Source: DASXTB01 sp036505615 (GTDB lineage: Bacteria; Acidobacteriota; UBA6911; JACQSX01). From it: 19,634 nt of DNA. The notes below the pieces were generated by a model, which saw only the letters and a program-made list of their open reading frames with translations, did not search any database and was not told the origin of the DNA. This document shows, in pieces, positions 1-7,358 of the stretch (its first letter is position 1; each line of letters starts with the position of its first letter). The position numbers and the translations under genes are program-made. The stretch spans positions 1 to 19,634 of the forward strand of contig DASXTB010000420.1 in NCBI GenBank assembly GCA_036505615.1, given 5' to 3'.

Positions 1-1
1 C

Positions 2-997
2 GAAGCTTCGTTGAAGTATTTCCTGCTGGGAGCATTTTCCACCGGCGTGCTGCTCTATGGAATGTCGCTGCTTTATGGAATCAGCGGTTCCACCAATCTG
101 CAGGTGATCGGGCAGGCGGTGAGCCAGAACGCCTCCAGCCCCATTGTAGTGCTTGGAATGGTAGGACTGCTGGCCGGCCTGTGCTTCAAGGTCGCAGCGG
201 TGCCGTTTCATATGTGGGCGCCGGATGCTTATGAAGGCGCGCCCACGTCGGTGACTGCGTTTATGTCGGTGGCCGTCAAGGCCGCTGCTTTCGCCATCTT
301 TTATCGCATCTTTATGGTTTCCATGGGAAGTCTGCGCGATCTGACCATGGTGCTGATCGCGGTTATCTCCATGCTTACCATGACGATTGGAAACTGGGCG
401 GCCGTCACGCAGACCAATGTAAAAAGGTTGCTGGCCTATTCCAGCGTCTCCCATGCCGGCTACGTGCTGCTGGGGCTGGCCGCCGGGACGGAGCTGGGGG
501 TGCGCGCCGGAGCGATTTATCTCTTCATTTACACCTTCATGAATCTGGGCGCATGGTCCGTGGTTCTGCTTCTGCGCCGGCGCAACATCGCAGGAGAAGA
601 AGTTGAAGATTTCAACGGACTTTACTTTCGCAATCCGGGAGTGGCTATTCTGATGCTGCTCTTTATGCTCTCGCTGGGAGGCATTCCGCCGCTGGCCGGG
701 TTCCTGGCCAAGTATTACGTGTTTTCCGCCGTGATCGACGTGTATCTGACTACCGGAAGCAGGTTGATGCTGGCGCTTGCGATCGTTGCCGTAGTCAATG
801 CTGCGGTCGCTCTCTACTACTACATCCGGATCGTGGTTGCCATGTTCGTCAAAGAGCTGAGCGAACCTGCAGAGTTGAGCTTTTCTACGGGAATCAAAGT
901 AGCACTCGCGGTCACGGCCGCAGCCACCGTGCTGATTGGCCTCTACCCGGACCCGCTCATTCAGCTTGCCGAGGTAGCCGCCTATCCACTCCTGTAA
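2..997 (+). CDS. nuoN: NADH-quinone oxidoreductase subunit N (C-terminal part, cut by window edge)
   Basis: Antiporter-like membrane subunit of respiratory complex I, which takes part in proton pumping coupled to NADH:quinone oxidoreduction. The reading frame is open to the left edge, so the true start lies outside the window and about 331 residues remain. The visible part is very hydrophobic with roughly nine membrane segments. It holds the family's signature stretch FKVAAVPFHMWAPDAYEGAP (fragment residues 62-81), whose Lys corresponds to the conserved TM7 lysine, then a second buried Lys in SVAVKAAAFA (about residue 93), and the NVKRLLAYSSVSHAGY motif (about 139-154). NuoN is usually the last gene of a nuo operon, which fits its being followed by an unrelated gene 8 nt downstream. 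The stop is TAA at 995-997. Identification is firm. Confidence 0.96.
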   Translation, partial: EASLKYFLLGAFSTGVLLYGMSLLYGISGSTNLQVIGQAVSQNASSPIVVLGMVGLLAGLCFKVAAVPFHMWAPDAYEGAPTSVTAFMSVAVKAAAFAIFYRIFMVSMGSLRDLTMVLIAVISMLTMTIGNWAAVTQTNVKRLLAYSSVSHAGYVLLGLAAGTELGVRAGAIYLFIYTFMNLGAWSVVLLLRRRNIAGEEVEDFNGLYFRNPGVAILMLLFMLSLGGIPPLAGFLAKYYVFSAVIDVYLTTGSRLMLALAIVAVVNAAVALYYYIRIVVAMFVKELSEPAELSFSTGIKVALAVTAAATVLIGLYPDPLIQLAEVAAYPLL

Positions 998-1005
998 GGT
1001 TCGAA

Positions 1006-1554
1006 ATGCAAGAATCCTTCGCGGCACAGTACATTCAAGAGGCTAAGGTTGAGTTTCGCAAACTTAAGTTGCTCGCCGAAAAGGCGCTGGCTCAGATTAG
1101 CGAGGCTCAGTTGTTCGCCACACTCGACAAGGAGTCTAACAGCATTGCAGTGATCATAAAGCACATGGCCGGCAATATGCGATCGCGCTGGACAGACTTC
1201 CTTACGTCGGACGGCGAGAAGCCCGATCGGCATCGGGACAGCGAGTTTGAGATCGACCAGGGAACCACAAGAGAATGGATAATGAAGAGTTGGGAAGATG
1301 GCTGGCGTTGCCTCATCGGTGCCATCGAGCAGCTCACCGCAGCCGATATTGGCAGAACTGTCCTGATTCGCGGCCAGCCTCACTCAGTGATGCAGGCTGT
1401 TAATCGCCAACTGACGCATTATGCATGTCACGTGGGGCAAATTGTGTTTCTGGCCAGGCATCACGCGGGGGAGAAATGGCAATCTTTGAGTATTCCGCGC
1501 GGGAAATCCGAGCAGGTCAACAAAGCAATGTGGAAAAAGCGGGAACGGGCTTAA
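1006..1554 (+). CDS. DinB-like protein, DUF1572 family
   Basis: 182-residue soluble protein of the DinB/YfiT-like four-helix-bundle superfamily (DUF1572 branch). The family typically binds a metal through three histidines. Here H53 (in IIKHMAGNM), H138 and H142 (in LTHYACHVGQI) are the expected triad, and the LTHYACHVGQIVFLAR stretch is typical. Many members are thiol-dependent transferases or of unknown role, so no substrate is claimed. There is no signal peptide, so it is probably cytoplasmic. It starts 8 nt after nuoN with a weak TAAGG upstream of the ATG. It could be cotranscribed with nuo by position, but there is no functional link. The family call is good and the function unknown. Confidence 0.85.
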   Translation: MQESFAAQYIQEAKVEFRKLKLLAEKALAQISEAQLFATLDKESNSIAVIIKHMAGNMRSRWTDFLTSDGEKPDRHRDSEFEIDQGTTREWIMKSWEDGWRCLIGAIEQLTAADIGRTVLIRGQPHSVMQAVNRQLTHYACHVGQIVFLARHHAGEKWQSLSIPRGKSEQVNKAMWKKRERA

Positions 1555-1573
1555 CTGGCTCGCGGCTGAGGAC

Positions 1574-1614
1574 GTGTGAAAAAATCAGAACCGCGCCCGT
1601 GAGGGCGCGCGCGG
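1574..1614 (+). repeat. Intergenic repeat, AAAAAATCAGAA family, copy A
   Basis: The word GTGTGAAAAAATCAGAACCG lies 20 nt after the stop of the DUF1572 gene and is followed by a perfect 7-bp hairpin, CGCGCCC (1592-1598) / GGGCGCG (1603-1609), with a GTGA loop. Closely similar words recur at 6908-6931 and 8966-8990, always on the + strand downstream of a gene. The remaining intergenic sequence up to 1772 holds only a small GACACC/GGTGTC stem near 1718-1735. Confidence 0.6.
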
Positions 1615-1772
1615 AAAATATTTGTTAGTGCCCGGGAGGCTCAAAATCCTCTGAACGGCGGGCGTCTGTTTGTGTCGGCAGAATTTGTGGCAGCGGCCGA
1701 TTCAGAACGCCAGCACGGGACACCGTCTGGGTGTCGTGATACCCACGTAACTTCTGCACACTCTGAGATCGT

Positions 1773-2426
1773 ATGCTGAAATTCAAGAGGCTGTCGCGAT
1801 CGAAGCACATTCCGATCCTTATCGTTGCGGCCTTCCTGGCGTTTGTGGTGTTCGGTGTGTCGGGCGGATGCGGTGCCTATCGGCGCCCGCCCGTCTTGAA
1901 CGCGGAAGAGCGTGCGATGTTGCAGACCGGCCCACTGCCTTATTCGGTGACGGTGGCTTTGGTGGGACGAGACGAGGCAAGGGACACGGGCCAGAACCCG
2001 GAAGCCTATGGTGATGCGCTGGCCAAGCTCGTCACCGCCAGCGGCACATTCAAAACAATCCGGTACGAGCGGTCCTCGACGCCATCGGGGCAGGATCTCG
2101 TGGCCACCTCAACGGGTTTGTACTGCAATACGGCGGTGATTCCTGTGCTAAGCATCGTCTCGCTCGGCGTAATCCCCACCGTTTTTCAGGACGAGCAGTG
2201 CCAGGGGATGCTGCTCCGCAGGGCTGCGGGCCGGCCGAAGAGCGAAGGCGTGCAGGTTGAGGTGCGCTACAAAGGGCCGGTAATCATGGGTTGGATTGCT
2301 GTCGTGGTTGGCGCGCTACCGGGCTGGTCGCATGGCTCGGTGGACGGCGATTCACGATTCGCTGCGCGCTTCCGGCTCGCGGTGATTCGCCGCCACGCGG
2401 ACATCGAGCGGCTAGTAGGGCGCTAG
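1773..2426 (+). CDS. Hypothetical membrane-associated protein, possible lipoprotein
   Basis: 217 residues, not recognised. The N-terminus has a basic stretch (KFKRLSRSKH) followed by a hydrophobic helix (about residues 13-31) ending in VSGGCG. C33 could be a lipidated cysteine, but the residues before it (S-G-G) are a poor lipobox, so a plain N-terminal anchor is equally possible. Residues 41-165 look like a soluble domain. A second hydrophobic stretch (IMGWIAVVVGALPGW, about 167-182) lies near the C-terminus, followed by a basic tail. There is no clear ribosome-binding site before the ATG at 1773. Past its TAG stop (2424-2426) the same frame stays open and encodes beta-propeller sequence, which is annotated separately as a gene fragment. 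That makes the C-terminal boundary suspicious. Confidence 0.6.
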   Translation: MLKFKRLSRSKHIPILIVAAFLAFVVFGVSGGCGAYRRPPVLNAEERAMLQTGPLPYSVTVALVGRDEARDTGQNPEAYGDALAKLVTASGTFKTIRYERSSTPSGQDLVATSTGLYCNTAVIPVLSIVSLGVIPTVFQDEQCQGMLLRRAAGRPKSEGVQVEVRYKGPVIMGWIAVVVGALPGWSHGSVDGDSRFAARFRLAVIRRHADIERLVGR

Positions 2427-2879
2427 ATTTGGACGACACAAGGCCGGACTGCAAGCGGGGCCACCTGGTCATCCGACGGGCGACATATTGCATTTGTGGC
2501 ACATTCGCGCGGCCTATCCGATCAGGAAAGTGGCGTATACATCATGGACGAGAACGGAACCAATCAGAGACGGATCAGTAAACTGTGGGCAGGGAGTGTC
2601 TCATGGTCCCCCGACGGGAAGAACCTGTTGATTCGTGCATCCGATGGCGCCTACATCGTCAATGTTGAAGGGAACTACGGGAGGAAGCTTTCCTTGGGAT
2701 CGGGGCGCGCGTTGGATGAAGTGTTTTCACCCGATGAGCGTGCCGTCGTCTATCGATCGAATGAAGAAGGCAAAGACAAGATCTACGCGATCAACGTCGA
2801 TGGAACCGGGCGGCGCAGGCTCAGTGATGACGCTGGCGAGGACTCGCTGTTCGCCATATCGCCATTATTACGCCACTGA
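2427..2879 (+). pseudogene. Fragment of a TolB/PD40-type beta-propeller gene
   Basis: The frame reads as consecutive PD40 (WD40-like, TolB-type) repeats: ATWSSDGRHIAFVAHS, then VYIMDENGTNQRRIS, SVSWSPDGKNLLI, then VFSPDERAVVYRS, and IYAINVDGTGRRRLSDD. These are typical of periplasmic TolB-like propellers and of the sensor parts of some kinases. A full propeller has six or seven blades and here only about three remain. The earliest possible start is a GTG at 2496, yet blade sequence is already readable upstream of it, back to the TAG at 2424, so the N-terminal part is missing. The C-terminus stops abruptly after EDSLFAISPLLRH, where another W-SPDG motif would be expected. I read this as a remnant truncated at both ends. 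A short expressed protein from the GTG cannot be excluded. Confidence 0.6.
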
Positions 2880-3023
2880 CGGTGGTTAGAGCGGGGCGGT
2901 CTCGCAGGCCTGTAACATGAGTACGCCGCCGCTGCCTGAGTAATTTAAGATTGGAATGCGTGATTTAAAGGGAATTTTTGTTGTCACCTCCGCTTTCCGA
3001 TTCTTGAGACAGAGAGGAGAGAC

Positions 3024-3899
3024 ATGAGACTTCAGATACTGGCACTGTTTCTGGTCCTCGGGACAACGCTCCGCGCGGCGCCGCAGGATGATCGCGCGGC
3101 CGACCGCGAGGCGATTCGCGCCCACATCGACCGCATTTTCCAGGCTTTTATCAAGAGGAACGCCGCTGAGCTGCGTGCCACGCACCAACAGAACTGGTTA
3201 GGCTACCTGGAGGGGTCGCGCACCATGATTCGCGGAGTCGACGGGTATATGAACAACATCTACGTCGACCCGGCAAGTCCATACGGCATGAAGAGCTATA
3301 AGATGCGCGAATTCGACATGATCTTCAAGGGGGATGCGGCCTTTGTCTGCTTCACCGCTGATGTCGAGTCGAACACTCCCAACGGTCCGATGAAGCGCGT
3401 TCTTCGCATCGCAGATTTTTACACAAAGCAAGATGGCCAGTGGATCCAGACCGGCAGCGATACAGAGCTTCATCCGGAAGCGGTGGCGGAGCAGTTCCAG
3501 ACGTTGAGGCCCCTACCGGATCCCATGAAGAAGCAGTTACTCGATGTGCGAGAAGCCGTCTGGCGGGCGTATTTCTCGAACGATCGGGCGGTGCTCGAAA
3601 AGTTGATTCCGGAGGAGACGTTAGCCATTGAGGCAGGCAGCGACACCTGGGAAAATCGCGACGCGATCTTCGAAGGTTCGGCGCGGTTCGCAAAAGGCGG
3701 CGGAAAGCTTGTCAAGCTGGAATTTCCCAAGACCGAGATTCAAGTCTACGGCTACACCGCTGTGATCTACTCCAACTATCTGTATGAGGTGGAGACCGCC
3801 GGCCAGCGTTCCCAACAAACCGGCCGCGTCACCGAGGTATTCGTGTTGCGCAAGGGGCAGTGGGTCAATCCGGGCTGGCATATGGATAACGGGAAGTAA
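3024..3899 (+). CDS. Secreted protein with two NTF2-like (SnoaL/DUF4440) domains
   Basis: 291 residues with a short signal peptide (MRLQILALFLVLGTTLRA, likely cleaved near residue 18-20). The mature part holds two similar halves of the SnoaL/DUF4440 type. The first (about 25-150) begins ADREAIRAHIDRIFQAFIKR, and the second (about 168-290) begins LLDVREAVWRAYFSNDRAVLEKLI. Both have the usual opening helix and a late beta strand ending in a K-x-GQW turn (KQDGQWIQTGSD, RKGQWVNPGWH). NTF2-like cones bind small ligands or act as simple enzymes, but no catalytic residues can be assigned here. A strong AGGAGA ribosome-binding site precedes the ATG at 3024. It stands alone: upstream is a gene relic, downstream a palindromic element. 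The fold call is good and the role unknown. Confidence 0.8.
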   Translation: MRLQILALFLVLGTTLRAAPQDDRAADREAIRAHIDRIFQAFIKRNAAELRATHQQNWLGYLEGSRTMIRGVDGYMNNIYVDPASPYGMKSYKMREFDMIFKGDAAFVCFTADVESNTPNGPMKRVLRIADFYTKQDGQWIQTGSDTELHPEAVAEQFQTLRPLPDPMKKQLLDVREAVWRAYFSNDRAVLEKLIPEETLAIEAGSDTWENRDAIFEGSARFAKGGGKLVKLEFPKTEIQVYGYTAVIYSNYLYEVETAGQRSQQTGRVTEVFVLRKGQWVNPGWHMDNGK

Positions 3900-3928
3900 C
3901 CCCGTGAAATCCCTTGGCGTTTAAGCCT

Positions 3929-4184
3929 GGATTATTCACAAACATTCAACACAAAAGGCTCAGCGCGGCGGAGCCCACAACCAATAAACGACCGATCACG
4001 TTCACGCTCCCGATCACGTCCACGCCGACGACCACGGCCACGTCCAGGACCACAAGATACAACACGGTGGACGTGGCCGTAGTCGTTGACGTGGACGTGA
4101 TCGTGAGCGTGAACGTGATTGGCTCTTTTTTGGTTGCAGCTCTGCCGGCGCTGTACCTCTGTGTTGAATGTTTGTGAATGATCC
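3929..4184. repeat. Palindromic MITE-like element with CGTG-hexamer arms, copy 1
   Basis: A 256-bp element bounded by 25-bp terminal inverted repeats with one mismatch (3929-3953 and 4160-4184). The inner 20 bp, ATTCACAAACATTCAACACA and its complement at 4160-4179, match perfectly. Inside is a second inverted repeat, 3993-4046 against 4068-4121, with about 49 of 54 positions complementary around a 21-nt loop. The arms are built from six-base steps of the form CGTGNN (ACGTGG, ACGTGA, TCGTGA, GCGTGA, ACGTGA). Between the terminal and inner arms both sides carry an ACAACCAATAAA / TTTTTTGGTTGCAG-like block. It holds no credible gene. It lies between the convergent ends of the SnoaL-like gene and the antiporter, and overlaps neither coding region. 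Confidence 0.85.
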
Positions 4185-4188
4185 GTCT

Positions 4189-5457
4189 TTAAGAGCCGGT
4201 ACCTTGCGTGTGCGTTGTGGTTCGGCCGGGCGCGGCCTGCGCTGTAAGTTCTTCGGCGAGCTTGCCGGTTTGGATCTCAGGTTCTTTGACGCGCAGCAGC
4301 GTCAGCGCCGCAAGTGGGAAGATCAAGACGGAGAGCAGGCCGGCGGCGATCAGCGCTGCGGCTGTAGCCTGGCTAATCTTGCCCAGCGCTAAGCCGATGC
4401 GCGCCCCGGCAACGATGAATGGAAGCGACGTAGCTTGCAACAGTCCCGCGGCCACTGCACGACGCGTGCCTACCAGTGGCCGGTATACGAACGCAGGCGC
4501 CCCTCGGACCAACAGCAGCGCCACCAGAAGTACGGGCACGCTCACGGCAGCCGACCGGCTTGCAAACAGCGCACCAAGATTGAATTGCAGGCCGCTAGTT
4601 ACGAAAAAGATGGGGATGAAGACACCGAAACCAACTGCCTGAAGTCTCATGTGGAACTGGGGATGGGTTTTCATCTGGTCTCGATCCAGAAAACCCAGCA
4701 ACGCGCCGGCCGCAAAAGCACCCAGTATTACTTCCAGACCGAGTTTCTCGACTAAGGCGACGAAGGCCATCAACAAAAAAGCTGCGCCCCTGACGCGAAT
4801 CATCGCCGTCGTCTCCTGGAGCCGGTAGAGAGTCGCCGTTAGACGTTCCCATCGGCCCAGTCCGGAGGAAGCGAGGGCGACAATCACGCACAGCAGAGCG
4901 ATACTTCCGAGCAGCAAGAGGGTTTCACCGGCGCTGCTTGATTGGGCCGAGAAGAGCAGCGCCAGCAGGATAATTGTGCCAAAATCAGCAAGTGATAAGC
5001 CGATGATGACCAGCTGCCCGAATTTTGTCGAGCTCTCGCCCGCGTCCTTCAACATTGGAATCACGATTCCGAGCGCGCTCGATGCAAGCAGGATCGCCAC
5101 AAAGAGAGGTGTCTCAACAACCCCAATCGCTCCCAGCCCGTAACTCACAGCCAGGGCCAGCCCAAGCGAGAGCAGAAATGCCCCCCCGGCTACTCTCAAC
5201 AGATTACCCTTCAGCTGATCGAGCTCAATTTCCAGCCCGGCCAGGAAGAGCAGAGCGGCAAGCCCGATCTGTGAGAGTATTCGAATAGGCTCGTCGACCT
5301 GGACCCAGCCCAACACAGCCGGGCCGATAATGATGCCCATTATGATCTCGAGCACGACCGACGGCAGGCGGAGCCTGGGCATCAATCCCAGAAACAGCGG
5401 CACAAGAAAGGCAACGGCGGCAACAATTGCTAAACCTCTAAAGGAGCCTTCAGCCAT
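4189..5457 (-). CDS. Cation:proton antiporter, CPA2/KefB-like membrane domain
   Basis: 422-residue integral membrane protein of the Na+/H+ exchanger (CPA2) type, expected to exchange Na+ or K+ for protons across the inner membrane. About twelve hydrophobic segments are visible. Family hallmarks are PSVVLEIIMGIIIGPAVLGW (residues 32-51) and LAALLFLAGLEIELDQLKGN (66-85). A charged LADFGTIILL segment near residue 157 is in the region where CPA2 proteins carry the ion-binding Asp. The short C-terminal tail has no RCK/TrkA-N domain, so it is an antiporter without the regulatory half of KefB/KefC. The ATG at 5457 is preceded, on the coding strand, by GAGGAA at good spacing. It is the only clear - strand gene here. 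Ion specificity cannot be read from sequence. Confidence 0.9.
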   Translation of the reverse strand: MAEGSFRGLAIVAAVAFLVPLFLGLMPRLRLPSVVLEIIMGIIIGPAVLGWVQVDEPIRILSQIGLAALLFLAGLEIELDQLKGNLLRVAGGAFLLSLGLALAVSYGLGAIGVVETPLFVAILLASSALGIVIPMLKDAGESSTKFGQLVIIGLSLADFGTIILLALLFSAQSSSAGETLLLLGSIALLCVIVALASSGLGRWERLTATLYRLQETTAMIRVRGAAFLLMAFVALVEKLGLEVILGAFAAGALLGFLDRDQMKTHPQFHMRLQAVGFGVFIPIFFVTSGLQFNLGALFASRSAAVSVPVLLVALLLVRGAPAFVYRPLVGTRRAVAAGLLQATSLPFIVAGARIGLALGKISQATAAALIAAGLLSVLIFPLAALTLLRVKEPEIQTGKLAEELTAQAAPGRTTTHTQGTGS

Positions 5458-5863
5458 TGATTCCTCACAGTCGTCGTTAGTCTTAAGTTGTTAGCGGGAA
5501 CAAATATTCGTTAGAATGCTAACCCAAGTCTGACGTGCGGGCCATTTATCGAAAAATCACTTTAGCGCTTTTTGGTTCTGGAGTCTTCATTAATAAGGAA
5601 AAATATTCTGACTCTCCCTTTGTGCAACATTCGCGTGGTCGACAACGAAGGAGAGGATTAGTTATACGCCGCAGATCATTTTGTTTTTGTAGACTTTCCC
5701 GGGGCGGTAGAGCGGGTGCTTTTGCGTGCCTCTCGAGGATCTCGATGCACTGATCCTCCTCGCAACCTCAGTCGCGACGCGACCTAACTTCGGGTATGCA
5801 GCTAACTCCCGCCTGCGGCGACATCTCAGGGGATGGATACGTGTCACAAACGAGGAGGAGAAA
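5458..5863. other. 406-bp divergent intergenic region
   Basis: This lies between the divergently read antiporter and cytochrome c genes, so it should carry both promoters, but no convincing -35/-10 pair could be picked. The word GTTAG occurs three times close to the antiporter start (5476-5480, 5490-5494, 5510-5514), and the last forms a small dyad GTTAG-AATG-CTAAC (5510-5523) that could be an operator. Further right are a GAGGATC/GATCCTC stem near 5733-5756 and a near-perfect palindrome GTCGCGACGCGAC (5771-5783). A 72-codon frame (5535-5753) lacks a ribosome-binding site and protein-like composition. Confidence 0.4.
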
Positions 5864-6901
5864 ATGAGAAGACGTGATTTTCTTAGGCCTTGGATTCTAG
5901 TGGTGCTAGCGGGCGCTTCGCTTTGCGCTATTTTCGGCGCCGATTCCGGCGAACCCCCGTTCAAAGCAACGGCCCAACGGATGGAGCGTGGACGATATCT
6001 GGTTGAAGGTCCAGCCCACTGTTTTGCCTGCCATTCGGAGCTCGATCCAAAAACGCGCCTGCCGCTTGCGGGTAGGAAAGGTGGCGGACGGATTGCAAAA
6101 GCGGGCCCAAACCGTCCGTGGGATCAGGTCATTCCTAATATCTCTCCGGATCTGGAAACGGGTGCCGGGCCCTGGAAAGACGAAGATTTCGTGCGCGCCC
6201 TGCGCCAGGGGATCGGACACGATGGTCGGACACTGTACACGATGATGCCTTACAGGTTCTTCCGACAGATTGCCGATGAAGACCTGGCGTCGATCATCGT
6301 TTATATACGATCGATCCCAGCGGTGAAGAATGCGCTGCCTAAGACAGTTCTCCCGGATCAAGTGAAAGCAAAGTTGAAGCCATTTCCCGATCCGGGCCAT
6401 GTCCCGCCACCCGATTTGTCCACGCCCGCAAACCGGGGTAAATACCTCGTGACCGTAGCGCAGTGCTCAAGCTGTCATACACCCAGGAGGAATGGCGAAC
6501 CGATTGCGGGGCTCGAATTTGCCGGGGGCGAGGTCTTTAGAGCCCTCTCCGGCGCGCACGCCGTCGCCAGCGCCAATCTCACCGTGGCAGCCGCCAATCC
6601 GAGCTTTGTGGCCAGCGCCAATCTGACAACCCATCCCTCGGGAATTCCCTACTACGACGCCGCTATGTTCGTTAAAACCATTCGCGGGGGCGCCGTCAAT
6701 GGTGTGCGAAAACTCGATTCGGTAATGCCCTGGGCATCGTTCCGAAATATGACCGATGAAGATCTGAAATCCATTTTTGCATTTCTGCACACGCTCAAGC
6801 CCGTGATGCACCGTGTCGATAACGACGAGCCGCCGACCTATTGCCCGCTGTGCGGCCAAAAGCATGGCGCGGGTGAAATGAATGTCGATCCGACCAAGTA
6901 A
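5864..6901 (+). CDS. Secreted di-heme cytochrome c
   Basis: 345 residues with an N-terminal signal or anchor (MRRRDFLRPWILVVLAGASL) and two class I cytochrome c domains. Heme 1 is C53-F-A-C56-H57 with likely axial Met at 127/128 (TMMPYRFF), and heme 2 is C201-S-S-C-H205 with likely axial Met 288 (VMPWASF). It resembles the cytochrome subunits that take electrons from membrane-bound alcohol, aldehyde or nicotinate-type dehydrogenases, but no dehydrogenase gene is adjacent. The C-terminus adds C327-P-L-C330-GQKHG, a zinc-knuckle-like or redox CxxC tail. A 14-bp direct repeat GCCAGCGCCAATCT (6566-6579 and 6611-6624) gives two ASANLT segments. The ATG at 5864 was chosen over an upstream in-frame codon because GGAGGAG stands just before it and the signal peptide then begins properly. 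Its hemes would be attached by the Ccm proteins encoded at 11731-17496. Confidence 0.9.
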   Translation: MRRRDFLRPWILVVLAGASLCAIFGADSGEPPFKATAQRMERGRYLVEGPAHCFACHSELDPKTRLPLAGRKGGGRIAKAGPNRPWDQVIPNISPDLETGAGPWKDEDFVRALRQGIGHDGRTLYTMMPYRFFRQIADEDLASIIVYIRSIPAVKNALPKTVLPDQVKAKLKPFPDPGHVPPPDLSTPANRGKYLVTVAQCSSCHTPRRNGEPIAGLEFAGGEVFRALSGAHAVASANLTVAAANPSFVASANLTTHPSGIPYYDAAMFVKTIRGGAVNGVRKLDSVMPWASFRNMTDEDLKSIFAFLHTLKPVMHRVDNDEPPTYCPLCGQKHGAGEMNVDPTK

Positions 6902-6907
6902 GAACTT

Positions 6908-6931
6908 GAGAAAAAATCAGGATCGCGACCG
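6908..6931 (+). repeat. Intergenic repeat, AAAAAATCAGAA family, copy B
   Basis: GAGAAAAAATCAGGATCGCG, followed by ACCGG, begins about 7 nt after the cytochrome c stop. It matches copy C at 8966 in all but one or two positions and copy A at 1574 more loosely. Confidence 0.55.
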
Positions 6932-7093
6932 GCTGCTACAGTCCGGCTATCTGATGGTACGATACGCAATGGGGAAATTCATTGGTTTGAGGCGCATGGA
7001 ATCGGCAAGAGGAAATTCAGAGTCACTTTCAACAAGCTGGCCGAGCATGTGCTGAAAGACGCGGCGCAGTACGTGGACATCAGGTTTGTATAG
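6932..7093 (+). pseudogene. Startless gene relic (C-terminal piece of a small unknown protein)
   Basis: The frame ending in TAG at 7091-7093 reads LSDGTIRNGEIHWFEAHGIG followed by a basic and then a helical stretch ending AAQYVDIRFV. The composition is protein-like, and the phrase GEIHWFEAHGIGKRKF resembles small conserved hypothetical proteins (from memory, not searched). There is no ATG, GTG or TTG in frame between this segment and the cytochrome c stop at 6899-6901, so it cannot start on its own. It most likely is the tail of a gene whose front was lost, with the join near the AAAAAATCAG repeat. Confidence 0.35.
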
Positions 7094-7106
7094 AAAAGGA
7101 GCAATC

Positions 7107-7295
7107 ATGGACCGCTCAAAACCTCTCAACCCGATTCCGTTTGTGGTCCTCTTCTTCATTGGAGTCGCTACCCTGTATCACTTTTCTCACCATGTGAGAA
7201 CCGTCGATGCTGTCGGGTTATCCGGGAGTGGGTTCGCATTTGGGATTGCTGTGTCCGGCCTCATCACTGCACTCAGGGCGAGAATCAAGGCCTGA
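7107..7295 (+). CDS. Small hypothetical membrane protein
   Basis: 62 residues, not recognised. Two hydrophobic segments are visible, NPIPFVVLFFIGVATLYHF (about 8-26) and SGFAFGIAVSGLITAL (about 41-56), with a basic C-terminus (RARIKA), consistent with a two-pass inner-membrane protein. The ATG at 7107 was chosen because AAAAGGAGC sits just upstream; an in-frame TTG at 7086 lacks such a site. The next gene follows after about 60 nt on the same strand, so they may be cotranscribed. Confidence 0.6.
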   Translation: MDRSKPLNPIPFVVLFFIGVATLYHFSHHVRTVDAVGLSGSGFAFGIAVSGLITALRARIKA

Positions 7296-7358
7296 TCTGA
7301 GCCGAAAGAGCAGGGAGGGATCCTCTCGCCCTCAGTGTCCGATGAAATCAGACCGAAA

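Noticed and set aside
982..1383. Frame on the - strand opposite the DUF1572 gene
   Set aside because: It is antisense to a clear family member and has no protein-like features of its own.
3914..4177. Frame encoding a Val/Asp-rich repeat protein in the first palindrome
   Set aside because: The VDV-type repeats are what CGTGNN hexamers give when translated. The same kind of frame appears on the opposite strand in the copy at 15105, and there is no ribosome-binding site.
4208..4642. + strand frame inside the antiporter
   Set aside because: Shadow of the antiporter gene on the other strand, with composition typical of a complementary membrane-protein frame.
5535..5753. 72-codon frame upstream of the cytochrome c gene
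   Set aside because: Arg/Cys/Ser-rich composition, no ribosome-binding site and no recognisable family; more likely promoter sequence.
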